A DNA stretch of 64,000 nucleotides from Planctomycetota bacterium (GTDB lineage: Bacteria; Planctomycetota; UBA8742; UBA2392): positions 62,001-126,000 of the forward strand of contig JACKID010000004.1 in assembly GCA_020638675.1 (NCBI GenBank), in the 5' to 3' direction. How positions within the stretch are numbered: the stretch's first letter is position 1; each line of letters starts with the position of its first letter. The translations under genes were made by a program, and so were the position numbers. Shown piece after piece: positions 15,765 through 24,866 of this stretch. Below the pieces are notes generated by a model that saw only the letters and a list, made by a program, of their open reading frames with translations, made no database searches and was not told where the DNA came from.

Positions 15765-16775
15765 ATGGCCGTGATGCCCCATCACCAGATATCGCAGGTC
15801 GCCACCCGGGCGATGGATCGCTGGCGATTCCTGGCATTCGAGGGGCTGACCTGGTCGAAGGTGCGCGCCCGCCCGCAGCGCCTGGATATCGTCGAGAATT
15901 TCACCGCGACCTATCGCCGCACCGCGACGGAACTCGCGCGCGTGCGGGCATTCAGCCCGGACAAGCGACTGGCGGACTACATCGAGCAGGCCGTCGCAAC
16001 GGCCCACTTCGCGGTGTACCGGCGCAAGCGCCCGACGATACGGCAGATGGTGACGGGCGCGCTGTTCGCGGTGCCGCGCGCTACCCGCGCTCTCTGGAAG
16101 TACCACGCGCTGTCGCTGGGCATCACGATCGTCACGACCGCGATTTCGTTCATCGCGGTAATGTACGCGCCCGAGACGTTCTACCTGTTCATCGACCGCT
16201 CGCTGGCCGGCGGGCGCGACCCCTCGGCGAGCCGCGACTTCCTTGCCGAAGGGCTGGGGCCGCAACCGACCACGGCCGGCCAGGACGTGTTCTTTTCGAC
16301 CTTCCTGTTCACGCACAACACGCAGGTCGCGTTCATGTGTTTTGCCTGGGGCATCTTCCTTGGGCTGCCGACGCTGTACCTGCTGATCCGCAACGGGCTG
16401 ATGCTGGGCGCCTTCCTGGGGCTGTTCTTCAGCAAGGGGCTGGGGCCGGAGGCCGTCGCATGGCTGGGCCCCCACGGCGTGCCGGAGATGGGCGCGATCA
16501 TCCTGTGCGGCGGCGCGGGCCTCGCGATAGGGCACCGCGTGCTAAACCCGGGCAGCAAGTCGCGCAAGGAAGCGATTCAGAAGACCGCCACCAACGCCTC
16601 GATTGTCGGCATGGGTTGTGTGTTGCTGCTTGCCATGGCCGGGGTAATTGAAGGCTCGTTCCGACAGAGCCGCGCAACGCTCGAGATGCGTTTCGCGCTG
16701 ATCGGCGTCATGCTGATCATCTGCGTCGGCTGGCTGTTCTTCGTGAAGGCGCGCGGCGCCGACGAGACTTCATAG
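15765..16775 (+). CDS. SpoIIM/DUF95-family membrane protein
   Basis: 336 residues from the ATG at 15765; the start could also lie at 15774 or 15813. A helical N-terminal region (MDRWRFLAFEGLTWSKVRAR) is followed by five membrane helices with the family features NTQVAFMCFAWGIFLGLPT, LGAFLGLFF and HGVPEMGAIILCGGAGL. In sporulating Firmicutes SpoIIM belongs to the engulfment machinery; in non-sporulators it sits with MoxR/DUF58/RDD genes as here. Its stop overlaps the DUF58 stop by six bases. Confidence 0.88.
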   Translation: MAVMPHHQISQVATRAMDRWRFLAFEGLTWSKVRARPQRLDIVENFTATYRRTATELARVRAFSPDKRLADYIEQAVATAHFAVYRRKRPTIRQMVTGALFAVPRATRALWKYHALSLGITIVTTAISFIAVMYAPETFYLFIDRSLAGGRDPSASRDFLAEGLGPQPTTAGQDVFFSTFLFTHNTQVAFMCFAWGIFLGLPTLYLLIRNGLMLGAFLGLFFSKGLGPEAVAWLGPHGVPEMGAIILCGGAGLAIGHRVLNPGSKSRKEAIQKTATNASIVGMGCVLLLAMAGVIEGSFRQSRATLEMRFALIGVMLIICVGWLFFVKARGADETS

Positions 16776-18086
16776 CTTGCCGCTGGTGACAACTTTCCCG
16801 TAGAGGTTCAGCAGCGGCCCGGTCAGCTCGGCCGGCTCGGCGTCGATGGTGTGAACGCCGCTGCCGTGGATGCGCGACAGGATCGTGAAGCGCTCCTCCA
16901 GCAGGGTAAGCGAAGCGAGCTGGCGGTAGGCGTCGTGCACGTTGTGGACCTCGGCCGCAATCGTCTGGTGGAACACAGGGTCGCGCATGGCGGCGACAAT
17001 CGCGACATGCTTTCGCGAGATCTGCGCGATGCTGCGTTGCAGCTCCCAGCCCTGGGCCTCGTTGTCGAAGTCGGTCGCCAGCACCACCAGCGAGCGACGC
17101 CCGAGCGCGTGGTTCATGCGCACGAACGCATTGGTGAAGGCGGTCTCTGTGTGCGTCGGCTTCACGTCCAGGCTGGCCCGGACGAGCCGCGCAAGCTGGC
17201 CGCTGCCCGCGCGCGGCGGGATCAGCGTCTGCACCGCACCGTCAAAGATCACCAGCCCCACGAGGTCGCCGCGTTGCAGCGCCGCGGCCGCGAGCTTGGT
17301 CAGGGCTTCCAGCGCGAGATCCACCTTGCGTACACCGCCAACGCGCGTGCCCATGAGGCGTCCGGCGTCGCAGGCGAGCATGACGTGGCGCCTGCGCTCG
17401 GGGATGTAGCGCTTGACGGCGAGTTGGCCGGTGCGGGCGTAGGCCTTCCAGTCGACGGACTGGGGCGGGTCGCCGGGCACATAGGGCGCGAGCGATTCGA
17501 ATTCGCCGCCGCGCCCGATGCCTCTGGCGCGGGTGATGCCGGCGTCGGCGTCGCGGGCGGCCTTCAGGATCAGCTCGTTGCTGCGCAGGATTTCCACGCC
17601 GGGAATCACGGCGACGTCGCCTTCCGCGGGCACGCGCTGGATGCGACGCATGAGCCGCAGCGGGCCGGGCGTGACCACGGTGACGTCGCCAAAGCGGTGC
17701 TTGCCACGATCCAGCGCGACGTACTCAAGCGTCCAGGTCTCCTGCTCATCGGGTGCGACGCGGAATGGCAGGGCTTCGCGCGGGCCGTCCACCTGCTCCG
17801 GCACGATGTCATAGACCCGCCCGCTGAGCCCGAACCCACCCGCGTTGGTCACGGTCAGCAGCATCTGGAAACGTGCGCCGACACCGACTTCGCCGGGCAG
17901 CTTGCGCTCAACGTCGATGGAGCCTGCTCGTGGAAGCAGCAGGGCATCCACCACGATCAGCAGCACCATACCCGCCGTGACGCCAAGCCACGGCACGAAC
18001 AACGACGGCTGCGCCATGACCAGCACGCCCAGCGCGACCGGCGCGAAGGCGAACACCACTGCGATGCGTGTCGGCGAATACCCCAT
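16770..18086 (-). CDS. DUF58 domain protein
   Basis: 438 residues. Two membrane helices near the N-terminus (8-50) are followed by a beta-rich region and the DUF58 signature GGEFESLAPYVPGDPPQSVD then WKAYARTGQLAVKRY (about 215-250). The C-terminal half has a von Willebrand A-like fold (VMLACDAGRLM). DUF58 proteins are almost always coupled to MoxR AAA+ ATPases, and here the moxR gene ends six bases upstream. A role in maturing or inserting envelope complexes is inferred from the family. Confidence 0.9.
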   Translation of the reverse strand: MGYSPTRIAVVFAFAPVALGVLVMAQPSLFVPWLGVTAGMVLLIVVDALLLPRAGSIDVERKLPGEVGVGARFQMLLTVTNAGGFGLSGRVYDIVPEQVDGPREALPFRVAPDEQETWTLEYVALDRGKHRFGDVTVVTPGPLRLMRRIQRVPAEGDVAVIPGVEILRSNELILKAARDADAGITRARGIGRGGEFESLAPYVPGDPPQSVDWKAYARTGQLAVKRYIPERRRHVMLACDAGRLMGTRVGGVRKVDLALEALTKLAAAALQRGDLVGLVIFDGAVQTLIPPRAGSGQLARLVRASLDVKPTHTETAFTNAFVRMNHALGRRSLVVLATDFDNEAQGWELQRSIAQISRKHVAIVAAMRDPVFHQTIAAEVHNVHDAYRQLASLTLLEERFTILSRIHGSGVHTIDAEPAELTGPLLNLYGKVVTSGKL

Positions 18087-18092
18087 GGCTTC

Positions 18093-19130
18093 CTAGCGCG
18101 GTACCGGGATGCGGTTGACGATGTCCTGCAGGATCTGGTCGGTGCTCATGCCCTCCAGCTCCGCCGCGGCCGTGCGGTAAAGGCGGTGACGCAGCGCGGC
18201 CGGCGCCAGTTCGCGCACGTCGTCCGGCACCACGAAGTTGCGGCCATAGGTCGCGGCCAGGGCCCGGCTCGCGCGCAGCAGCATGACGCCCGCGCGCGTG
18301 CTTGCGCCGGCGCGCAGGAACGGGTTCTCACGTGTGCCGCGCACGATCTGCAAGGCATAGCGAGCAATGTCGGGGCGCACCGTGATGCGCATGACGGCCT
18401 TGCGCATGGAGGCGATCTCGCTGCCTCCGAACAGGTGCTGCTTGATCAGCCCGGCGAACTCGTCGGCGACGCTGGGCGCACCGTGCAGCATGAAGATCTC
18501 GAGCTCGTCCTGCTCGGCGGGGTAGTCGACCATCAGCTTGAATAGAAAGCGGTCAAGCTCCGCTTCCGGCAGCGGGTACGTGCCTTCGTTTTCGAGCGGG
18601 TTCTGCGTGGCGATCACGGTGAAGATGTCGGACAGCTCGTGGTCTTCGCCGTCGGCGGTGACCAGCCGCTCCTGCATGGCCTGCAACAGCGCCGCCTGGG
18701 TGCGTGCGGGCGCGCGGTTGATCTCGTCCGCCAGCAGCATCTGGGTGAACACCGGGCCGCGGCGGAATTCGAAGTCCGCGCGGTCAGGCCGGAAAATGCT
18801 GGTGCCGGTAATGTCGCTCGGCATCAGGTCGGGCGTGAACTGGATACGCCGGAACTCGAGGCTGCAGAGTTTGCTCAGCGTGCGCACGAGCAGCGTCTTG
18901 GCCGTGCCGGGGTTGCCTTCCAGCAGCACGTGGCCGCCGACCATCAGCGAAACGAGAATGTGCCGCACCACGCCCGGCTGGCCCTTCACCACTTTCTCGA
19001 CGGCCGACTCGAGCGCCCCGGCGAACTTGCCGATGCGGATCTCCACGGGCTCGGCAGGCGGCTCCGCGGCCGGCTGCGGCGCAGCGTCGCTGTGGTCAGG
19101 TGTCATGCCGTCTTCCAGTCCATCGTTCAT
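18093..19130 (-). CDS. MoxR-family AAA+ ATPase
   Basis: 345 residues from the ATG at 19130, which has an AAGGGAAGAG site; a 30-residue extension upstream would overlap the preceding gene. Walker A is GNPGTAKT, Walker B LLADEINRAP, sensor ATQNPLE, then EGTYPLPEAELDRF. A Pro/Ala/Glu-rich N-terminal spacer of about 25 residues precedes the ATPase. MoxR proteins act as chaperone-like ATPases on vWA/DUF58 partners, which follow here. Confidence 0.93.
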   Translation of the reverse strand: MNDGLEDGMTPDHSDAAPQPAAEPPAEPVEIRIGKFAGALESAVEKVVKGQPGVVRHILVSLMVGGHVLLEGNPGTAKTLLVRTLSKLCSLEFRRIQFTPDLMPSDITGTSIFRPDRADFEFRRGPVFTQMLLADEINRAPARTQAALLQAMQERLVTADGEDHELSDIFTVIATQNPLENEGTYPLPEAELDRFLFKLMVDYPAEQDELEIFMLHGAPSVADEFAGLIKQHLFGGSEIASMRKAVMRITVRPDIARYALQIVRGTRENPFLRAGASTRAGVMLLRASRALAATYGRNFVVPDDVRELAPAALRHRLYRTAAAELEGMSTDQILQDIVNRIPVPR

Positions 19131-19149
19131 CTCTTCCCTTTCGCTGCCG

Positions 19150-20445
19150 CTAGTCAAACGACAGGTCGTTGTGTTCGGTTTCTCCGGTGCGCTTCTGGTA
19201 GGCGACCTTGCGTGCGGCATTGATCAGCCGCTCTTCGCTGGTGCCACCCTGGATGCGCGTGATGCGCCCGGTTTTGCCCTTCTGGATGCTGCGCGTGCCC
19301 GTCATCCCGGCGCCCTGCACCTCGGTGCGCCCACCGCCGAGCACGAGGCGCGAACGCTTCACGATCCGGCGGTGCGCCGCGTCATGTTCGCCGGCACGTT
19401 CCATCATTCGCGCCAGGCCATCAATCGAGAACTTGCGCGCCCGGCGATCCTGCGGCTCGGCCGCGCGGGGCCGCAGCACCGTCGCCTGCCGCCACGCGAA
19501 AATCAGCAGCAGCAATGACACGGACAGGCTCACCCATAGCCCGGGCGGCGTCACCGCGAGGTATTCGAGGCTGGCCTCGGTGGAGAACCCGTGCAGGTCT
19601 TCATCGATGAGCACCGTGCCCTTTTGCGGAGTCAACGCGAACAGCCGCGTGGCGATCTCGGCTGCGCCCGGCTCGGCGATGAAACGGTTGGTGAGCAGGT
19701 CGGGATCACTGACCAGCAGCACGCCGCCAACCGTCGCGCTTCGGTTCGCCCGGTAGCGCAGGATTACGGGATCGCCGGCCTGCGTCGCGGCCATCACGTC
19801 GAAGGCGCCGGAGAGGTAGCTGCTGTCCACCTTGAAGACCTGAACGAAGTCCTTCGGCTTGAAGCGGACTTCCGTCGGCGCGGCGGGCGTGTTGTCTGCG
19901 GCCCAGACGATGTCCGGGGTAGTGGTATCCCGCTGGATATTCAGCCAGCGCTCGAAGCCGGTCGAGCCAAGGATGCCTTGCACCTCGGGAATCCCGACCA
20001 ATTCCTCTTCGAGAACAATGTCGCCACCCTCCTCGGCCTCCATCAGGCTGTAGTGGCGCTTGGGAAACGCAATAACGATGCTGGTGTTTTCGCCTCGCGC
20101 GCCCTCGAACAGCGCTTTGAACTCCTCCTCGAAGTGGTCGACGTACTGCATGCCGGGCTCAAGCATGGCGAGCGTGTCGGTGCGGTCGTAGTCGTACGCA
20201 GGCAGGTCGAGGTGCGCTTTGCCGGGTGTGACCTCGCGCCCGGATTTGCGCAGCAGCTCGATCAGCGCGGTGTGCCCACCGGGAGAAGTGGAATAGCTGT
20301 TCGTGTACGTGTCGGCCTGCAACGGCACCCGGAAGACGCTGACAATGAAGTAGAGCAGCATCGCGCCGCCGACAATGCCGACCATGACCCAGCGCAGGCG
20401 GGATTCGCTTCGCACGTCATCGCGCTGTTTTTCCGGCTCGTTCAT
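19150..20445 (-). CDS. DUF4350 domain membrane protein
   Basis: 431 residues. A transmembrane helix lies at about 19-38, then a periplasmic domain with TNSYSTSPGGHTALIELLRK, and a second helix near 300-322 followed by a basic cytoplasmic tail of about 100 residues. The STSPGGHTAL stretch after helix 1 is the DUF4350 hallmark. The family is a standard companion of MoxR/DUF58/DUF4129. It overlaps the DUF4129 gene by four bases (ATGA), so translation is coupled. Confidence 0.87.
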   Translation of the reverse strand: MNEPEKQRDDVRSESRLRWVMVGIVGGAMLLYFIVSVFRVPLQADTYTNSYSTSPGGHTALIELLRKSGREVTPGKAHLDLPAYDYDRTDTLAMLEPGMQYVDHFEEEFKALFEGARGENTSIVIAFPKRHYSLMEAEEGGDIVLEEELVGIPEVQGILGSTGFERWLNIQRDTTTPDIVWAADNTPAAPTEVRFKPKDFVQVFKVDSSYLSGAFDVMAATQAGDPVILRYRANRSATVGGVLLVSDPDLLTNRFIAEPGAAEIATRLFALTPQKGTVLIDEDLHGFSTEASLEYLAVTPPGLWVSLSVSLLLLIFAWRQATVLRPRAAEPQDRRARKFSIDGLARMMERAGEHDAAHRRIVKRSRLVLGGGRTEVQGAGMTGTRSIQKGKTGRITRIQGGTSEERLINAARKVAYQKRTGETEHNDLSFD

Positions 20446-21275
20446 TGCAGCACCCCGGTGGGCTCGATGCGCTCGAGGCTCAGCGACCAGGAGTTGAATT
20501 CGCCCTTGTTCGGCACGTACTCGGCATAGCGCACTCGCTCAACCAGCCGCAGCAGATCGCGCACCTCCTGCCGCCGCTCGGCCGCGCGCACCATGCGTAC
20601 GGCATCGCGCCAGGTGCGGACGTCGGTGTTCTCGACGCAGCCGCGCCAGCCCGCGCGCAGCCAGAAGATGCGGTAGCCCAGCAGGGTTGCGGCCGCGTAG
20701 TCTTCGCGCGCCAGCGCCTCCTTGTACTCGCGCATCGCGATCACGAGCGCGTCCTCGAAGACCTGCTCGAGACCGTCCGGCTCCTCAACGGTGCTGACTT
20801 CGCCTTCCGGCGCCTTCTTCTTGTCGCTGCTGGACTTTTCCGACTTCTTCTTCGGCTTGCGCTTGATACCCATCAGCGCCTTCACGATGAAGAACAGCGC
20901 GATGGCCGCGACCGCGATCATCACGATCCATGCCAGCGCCTCAAACAGACTTCCGATCCAGCTCGGGAACGAGAGCCCGTCGCCGCCGCCGCTTTGCCCG
21001 CGCTGGGGCCCTTCCGCGCCGGTGCCGCGCCGGGGCCCGCCTGCGCCCGTGCCGCGACGGTAGCCGGAGCCGCTGTCGCCGCTGCCCGCGTCGCCGGAGT
21101 CGGCGCCGGACTCACCATCGCCGCCGGACGAGCCCTCGGCGGGTTTGCGCTTCTCGATGCGGTAGCCCTGGTACTCGGGGCGGTCGACAATGCGCCGCGC
21201 CTCTGCATCACGCTGCTGCGATGCCAGGGGTGCCGCGACGAGCAGCAGCAGACAGATCAGAGCCAGTGTCCGCAT
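20442..21275 (-). CDS. DUF4129-type protein with signal peptide
   Basis: 277 residues from the ATG at 21275, which shares one base with the upstream stop; the longer frame is spurious. A signal peptide (1-19) is followed by RRIVDRPEYQGYR, a long Gly/Ser/Arg linker, a membrane helix near 115-135, a Lys-rich stretch, and the C-terminal DUF4129 helical domain (YAAATLLGYRIFWLRAGWR...). The domain is usually cytosolic after the last helix. It belongs to the MoxR locus. Confidence 0.85.
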   Translation of the reverse strand: MRTLALICLLLLVAAPLASQQRDAEARRIVDRPEYQGYRIEKRKPAEGSSGGDGESGADSGDAGSGDSGSGYRRGTGAGGPRRGTGAEGPQRGQSGGGDGLSFPSWIGSLFEALAWIVMIAVAAIALFFIVKALMGIKRKPKKKSEKSSSDKKKAPEGEVSTVEEPDGLEQVFEDALVIAMREYKEALAREDYAAATLLGYRIFWLRAGWRGCVENTDVRTWRDAVRMVRAAERRQEVRDLLRLVERVRYAEYVPNKGEFNSWSLSLERIEPTGVLQ

Positions 21276-22567
21276 CAGCGCCCCGGCCCACGGTTCGGGA
21301 AGTTGCCCGGCGGCCGGACGCCCGGCAAGGGCGGCGGATTCGGGTTGGGCTGCCTGCCCTGAGCCGGATCGAAGGGCGGCCACTGCTGCGGAGCCTGCTG
21401 CGGCCACTGCGGCTGTCCCTGCTGCGGCCACTGCGGTGGCGCCTGTTGCGGGTATTGCGCCTGTCCGTGGAAACCACCGGTCATGCCGGGTTGCGGCCCC
21501 CACGGGCCGGGCGGGCTGCCCTGTGTCGGCATACCGGCCGAGGCCTGACGCTGCGCGGGCGTACGTTGCGCCGGCATGCGCGTGGGTTTGCGCCGACGCC
21601 CCGCTTCCGCCTTGTAGCCCTTCGGCATGTAGCCCAGCCCCGGGTTGAAGCGGTAGCGCTGCATCTCGCCCTCTTCAATGCCGAAGTTGCGAGCCATCAC
21701 GGCGAGGTCGTAGCTTTCCCTGCGACAGCGCTGGTCGAAGTAGTAGACGACAAGCGGTATGAAGAACAGCGGCAGGACGATCGCATCCCACGCGACGTCC
21801 AGCAGCACGGCCGCCCAAGGCAGGTCTTTCTCAACCAGCAGGTTCGCGGCCAGCATGCTCGGGATCGACAAAATGCCCGGGAAGCCCGGCGCGCCGACCA
21901 GCAGCACCGTCGCGCACAACACGCCGATCAGCCGCATGCGTGAGCTCTTGGTAAGGAACGCGCTGCGCTGGAAAGCCTCGGTGACCTGCGCGTCGTCGAG
22001 CATCACGGTCGAGCAGTTCAGCCCGTACACGCCCATGTACCAGAGAAACAGCGGCAGCCACGCGGTCCATAGCACCAGTCCGGCCAGCACGGACATGCTG
22101 CGGTCGGTATCCCACAACACGAAGGGCGTCAGCCAGCAGAACAGCGTGAATCCGCCCGCCACGAGCGCATGCACGAGACCGACGCCCGCGACGTGGGTCA
22201 TGCGCTCAAACACCGCGCGCATGGTTTCGTTGAGTGTCGGGTTGCCGCCCACGTAAATCCGGGCCGTCATGTAGTAGATGCCCGCCGCGCCCGAGGTGAA
22301 CGCCAGCACGAGCGCGGCAGCCTTCAGCAACCAGTAGAACGCGGCATAGTGGTTGGGCTCGACGACGCCGGGTGACTCGCCGCCCCGCGCGACCCAGTCA
22401 TAGGGATCCAGCGTGAAGTACAGCAGCACGGCCATGGCCAGCATCGGAAGCAGCCAGGCAATGATCACCCAACGCAGGTAGCCGACGAAGTTGGCCATGA
22501 ACAGCGAGAAGCTGCGGCCAAGCACGTCGTTGAATTCCAAAGGGCGAAGATCAAACGCCTTGCGCAT
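21275..22567 (-). CDS. Multi-helix membrane protein with Pro/Gln-rich tail
   Basis: 430 residues from the ATG at 22567 (AGGGTTGGGA upstream). Residues 25-290 hold six hydrophobic helices resembling the membrane domain found beside DUF4129 genes (glycerophosphodiester phosphodiesterase membrane-domain or YciC-like). The last 110 residues are a cytosolic Gln/Pro/Trp/Gly repeat region (PQWPQQ and PQQAPPQW type). It is the first gene of the minus-strand MoxR-locus operon. The function is unknown. Confidence 0.8.
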   Translation of the reverse strand: MRKAFDLRPLEFNDVLGRSFSLFMANFVGYLRWVIIAWLLPMLAMAVLLYFTLDPYDWVARGGESPGVVEPNHYAAFYWLLKAAALVLAFTSGAAGIYYMTARIYVGGNPTLNETMRAVFERMTHVAGVGLVHALVAGGFTLFCWLTPFVLWDTDRSMSVLAGLVLWTAWLPLFLWYMGVYGLNCSTVMLDDAQVTEAFQRSAFLTKSSRMRLIGVLCATVLLVGAPGFPGILSIPSMLAANLLVEKDLPWAAVLLDVAWDAIVLPLFFIPLVVYYFDQRCRRESYDLAVMARNFGIEEGEMQRYRFNPGLGYMPKGYKAEAGRRRKPTRMPAQRTPAQRQASAGMPTQGSPPGPWGPQPGMTGGFHGQAQYPQQAPPQWPQQGQPQWPQQAPQQWPPFDPAQGRQPNPNPPPLPGVRPPGNFPNRGPGR

Positions 22568-22697
22568 TCCCAACCCTGCGACAGGAAACAAGCCGCATTA
22601 TGGCTTGCGCGCATCCAAATGGCAGGCCGCACGTCAGCCCGGCATGCCAACACCGGGCCGAACCGAAGACCAGCTAACTGTGCGGTTTCCCGACAAA

Positions 22698-22771
22698 AGT
22701 GGCATCGGCGTCTCGCCGATAGCCGGTGCTTTGCGGCGAGAGTGGGCCATGGGCGGGACGCCCATGCCACT
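22698..22771. repeat. Nested palindromic repeat cluster
   Basis: Outer 8-bp arms (22698-22705 and 22764-22771) enclose an ATCGGCG/CGCCGAT hairpin (22704-22720) and a CATGGGCG/CGCCCATG hairpin with GGA triloop (22748-22766). It resembles the four-hairpin cluster at 41550-41640. Confidence 0.6.
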
Positions 22772-23378
22772 AGAACAGCAAGCCGTAGGCTTTGAGGTCT
22801 TCTTGCAGCTTCTCGAGCCCGGTGAACCTGAGCGCGAGCAGGCCGGCGTTTGCCGCGCCTTGTACGTTCACCTCGAGGTCGTCGATGAAGAGCGTTTTGC
22901 CCGGGCTGGTGCCGAGCTTTTCGACCGCCCGGCGATAGAACTCGATCTCCGGCTTGATGTGCCCGATCTCGTAGCTCACGGCCTGGCCCTTGAACAACTC
23001 GAAGCAGGTCAGCTCGGCCTGCATCTTGGCGTGGTGGTACTTGTCGGTGGTGCTGGCGAGCGCGACCGGCAGATGCACGGCGAGCCCGCGCGCGAACTTG
23101 TCCATCTCGGGGTCGATGCTGATCGCCTCGTTCCAGATCGCGCGCCAGTCGTCCTTCTCAAGGTCAATCTCGAAGCGGTACTTGAGGAACAGCGCGACGC
23201 CGGCCGGGTGCTTGAGCCCGCGGTCGAACTCTTCTTTCAATCCGCGGTCGTACAATTCCGTGCGCAGCTTTTCGCCGGGCAGCCCGGTCTTGGCCTCCCA
23301 GGCTGCATACACGGCCTCTTCGTGCAGGCGGCACAGGACGCCGCCCGCGTCGATCAGGATGCCCTCGAGCCGGGTCAT
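22770..23378 (-). CDS. HAD-superfamily hydrolase
   Basis: 202 residues, the length of a YihX-like HAD-IA phosphatase. Motif I reads LIDAGGVL, so the second Asp of DxD is Gly, as in several family members. Motif II is ALASTTDKY, Lys of motif III lies in GHIKPEIEFY, and motif IV is FIDDLEVNVQGA. It probably dephosphorylates a small sugar phosphate or nucleotide; the substrate is unknown. It overlaps the RidA gene by four bases. Confidence 0.85.
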   Translation of the reverse strand: MTRLEGILIDAGGVLCRLHEEAVYAAWEAKTGLPGEKLRTELYDRGLKEEFDRGLKHPAGVALFLKYRFEIDLEKDDWRAIWNEAISIDPEMDKFARGLAVHLPVALASTTDKYHHAKMQAELTCFELFKGQAVSYEIGHIKPEIEFYRRAVEKLGTSPGKTLFIDDLEVNVQGAANAGLLALRFTGLEKLQEDLKAYGLLF

Positions 23379-23761
23379 GGCAGCAGCGCCTCCAGCTCGA
23401 TCTCGATCAGCATGTCCGGCAGGATCAGCTTGCGCACCTCGACCATCGTGCTGGCGGGCGGGTACGCGCTGAAGAACTCGCCGTGCGCGCGCCCGTACTC
23501 TTCACTGTGGCGGATGTCGGTGACGAACATGCGCGTGCGCACGACGTGTTCCGGCCCGGCGCCCAGCTCGCCTGCGGCCTTCAGCGCGATCTCGAAGCAG
23601 CGTTTGGCCTGCTCGTACGGCTGGCCGGGTGCGAAAGTTTTGCCGTCGTCATCGACGGGCGCGGTGCCCGAAACATGCACGACGTTGCCCACGCGCACGG
23701 CGCGCCGATAGCCGAACTTCTCTTCCCACGGTCCGCCCGAGGTTACGTGTTGCCGGTCCAT
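23375..23761 (-). CDS. RidA-family (YjgF/YER057c/UK114) protein
   Basis: 128 residues from the ATG at 23761 with AGGGGAAG upstream. It shows VGNVVHVSGTAPVD, QAKRCFEIALKAAGELG, VVRTRMFVTD and LILPDMLIEIE. The catalytic Arg of true RidA falls in the VRTRMFV stretch. Canonical RidA hydrolyses reactive enamine/imine intermediates made by PLP enzymes; subfamily members may do other deaminations. It is translationally linked to the ComB-like gene upstream and the HAD gene downstream. Confidence 0.88.
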   Translation of the reverse strand: MDRQHVTSGGPWEEKFGYRRAVRVGNVVHVSGTAPVDDDGKTFAPGQPYEQAKRCFEIALKAAGELGAGPEHVVRTRMFVTDIRHSEEYGRAHGEFFSAYPPASTMVEVRKLILPDMLIEIELEALLP

Positions 23762-24477
23762 CAGCTTCCCCTGATCACGCCGTCGTGCAGCAACGGTACG
23801 CATGAGTATGCATCCAGTTGCGCCGCGAGGGAAACGTCGTCGGCGAAGCCCTGCTCGATCAGCTCAATGCCGCTGCCGCAGGCGGCGAGCGTGGCGTGCA
23901 ATTCCGGGCGGGCGTACTCAAACGCTCCGGCCGCTGCGCCCGCTTCCGGCGAGCGGTCAGCATCGAGAGAGGCGATGATCGCGCCCGCGCCGATCAGGTC
24001 TTCGACAGCGACGCGCATGGTGTTGTCCGGCCAGCGCTCGCCCGCCGCGATCACACTGATTGCGCCGTCATGGCGCGTAAGACGCTGCGCGGCAGCTTTT
24101 GCGTTCACCAGTGCGCCGAGAAGCACCAGCGGCGCGCCGGCCGCGTAGGTGCAGCAGGCCGAGCCGTTCGGCGACGGCAGCACCAGCCGAGTGCCGCTTG
24201 GGATGGTCGAGACCCGGGCCGGCGACAACGACCAACCGTCGCCTGTGCGAGGGACTGCGATCTCCGCGTCGTAGCGCCGCGCAAGCTCTGACGGGTCTTG
24301 CCCCATCGGCAGCGGATAGAGTGTCGCGCCGCGCGACGTGGCAATCACGCTGGACGTCGAGAAGCTGAGCACGTCCACGATGGCGATCGCGTCGCTGCGC
24401 TCGGCCGCGCGGCGAACGCCGTCGTGCCCCCACTCCAGGCGGATGCGGAAGCGGGACTGGTCGTAGTAGCCGCTCAC
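23761..24477 (-). CDS. ComB-like 2-phosphosulfolactate phosphatase family protein
   Basis: 238 residues from a GTG at 24477 that overlaps the upstream stop (GTGA). The start YYDQSRFRIRLEWG, then AIVDVLSFSTSSVIA and LPSPNGSACC, match the ComB family. ComB dephosphorylates 2-phosphosulfolactate in coenzyme M synthesis, but bacterial members often have no sulfolactate pathway around them, and none is visible here. The real substrate is therefore open. Confidence 0.83.
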   Translation of the reverse strand: MSGYYDQSRFRIRLEWGHDGVRRAAERSDAIAIVDVLSFSTSSVIATSRGATLYPLPMGQDPSELARRYDAEIAVPRTGDGWSLSPARVSTIPSGTRLVLPSPNGSACCTYAAGAPLVLLGALVNAKAAAQRLTRHDGAISVIAAGERWPDNTMRVAVEDLIGAGAIIASLDADRSPEAGAAAGAFEYARPELHATLAACGSGIELIEQGFADDVSLAAQLDAYSCVPLLHDGVIRGS

Positions 24478-24800
24478 TCTTCCTCTGCTTGTGGCTCCGT
24501 CGGCGGAAGCGGATGGCGCACGACCTTCTCGCCCAGGGTGCCGGCGAAAGCGATGCCGTGGTTCACGCCCGTCTGCATCACGCACAACACCCACTTGCCG
24601 TCAGGGCTGATCCGGACGCTCATGGGGCCGGTGTAGAAGTCGCGGTTGTCCCATTCGGCGTAGTCGCCGTTGTGGCTCCACCTGAATCGGTAGACAACCT
24701 TGCCCGTCGTGTCGTCAACGACTTCCCACTTGCCGGAACTCTTGGGGAACCACGGGTCTTCGTTGTCCTTCAGGGTTATCTTGCGAACGCTGTAGCCCAT
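24474..24800 (-). CDS. Small hypothetical protein
   Basis: 108 residues from the ATG at 24800 (MGYSVRKITL). Trp/Asp/Gly-rich beta strands include one stretch like a beta-propeller blade (VRISPDGKWVLCV). No signal peptide, no known domain. It is translationally coupled to the ComB-like gene and divergent from the GNAT gene. The role is unknown. Confidence 0.65.
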   Translation of the reverse strand: MGYSVRKITLKDNEDPWFPKSSGKWEVVDDTTGKVVYRFRWSHNGDYAEWDNRDFYTGPMSVRISPDGKWVLCVMQTGVNHGIAFAGTLGEKVVRHPLPPTEPQAEEE

Positions 24801-24866
24801 GCGCCCACTTTGCTGCACGCCCGCTCGCCTGTCGACAGCACGAATCGCCCGAAGGTTAATGTCGCC

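Noticed and set aside
16851..18545. Long plus-strand open frame opposite DUF58 and MoxR
   Set aside because: Shadow frame with no domain; the minus-strand proteins have complete family motifs.
21276..21503. Longer N-terminus for the DUF4129 protein
   Set aside because: It would overlap the Pro/Gln-rich tail of the upstream gene; the ATG at 21275 starts a signal peptide and couples to the upstream stop.
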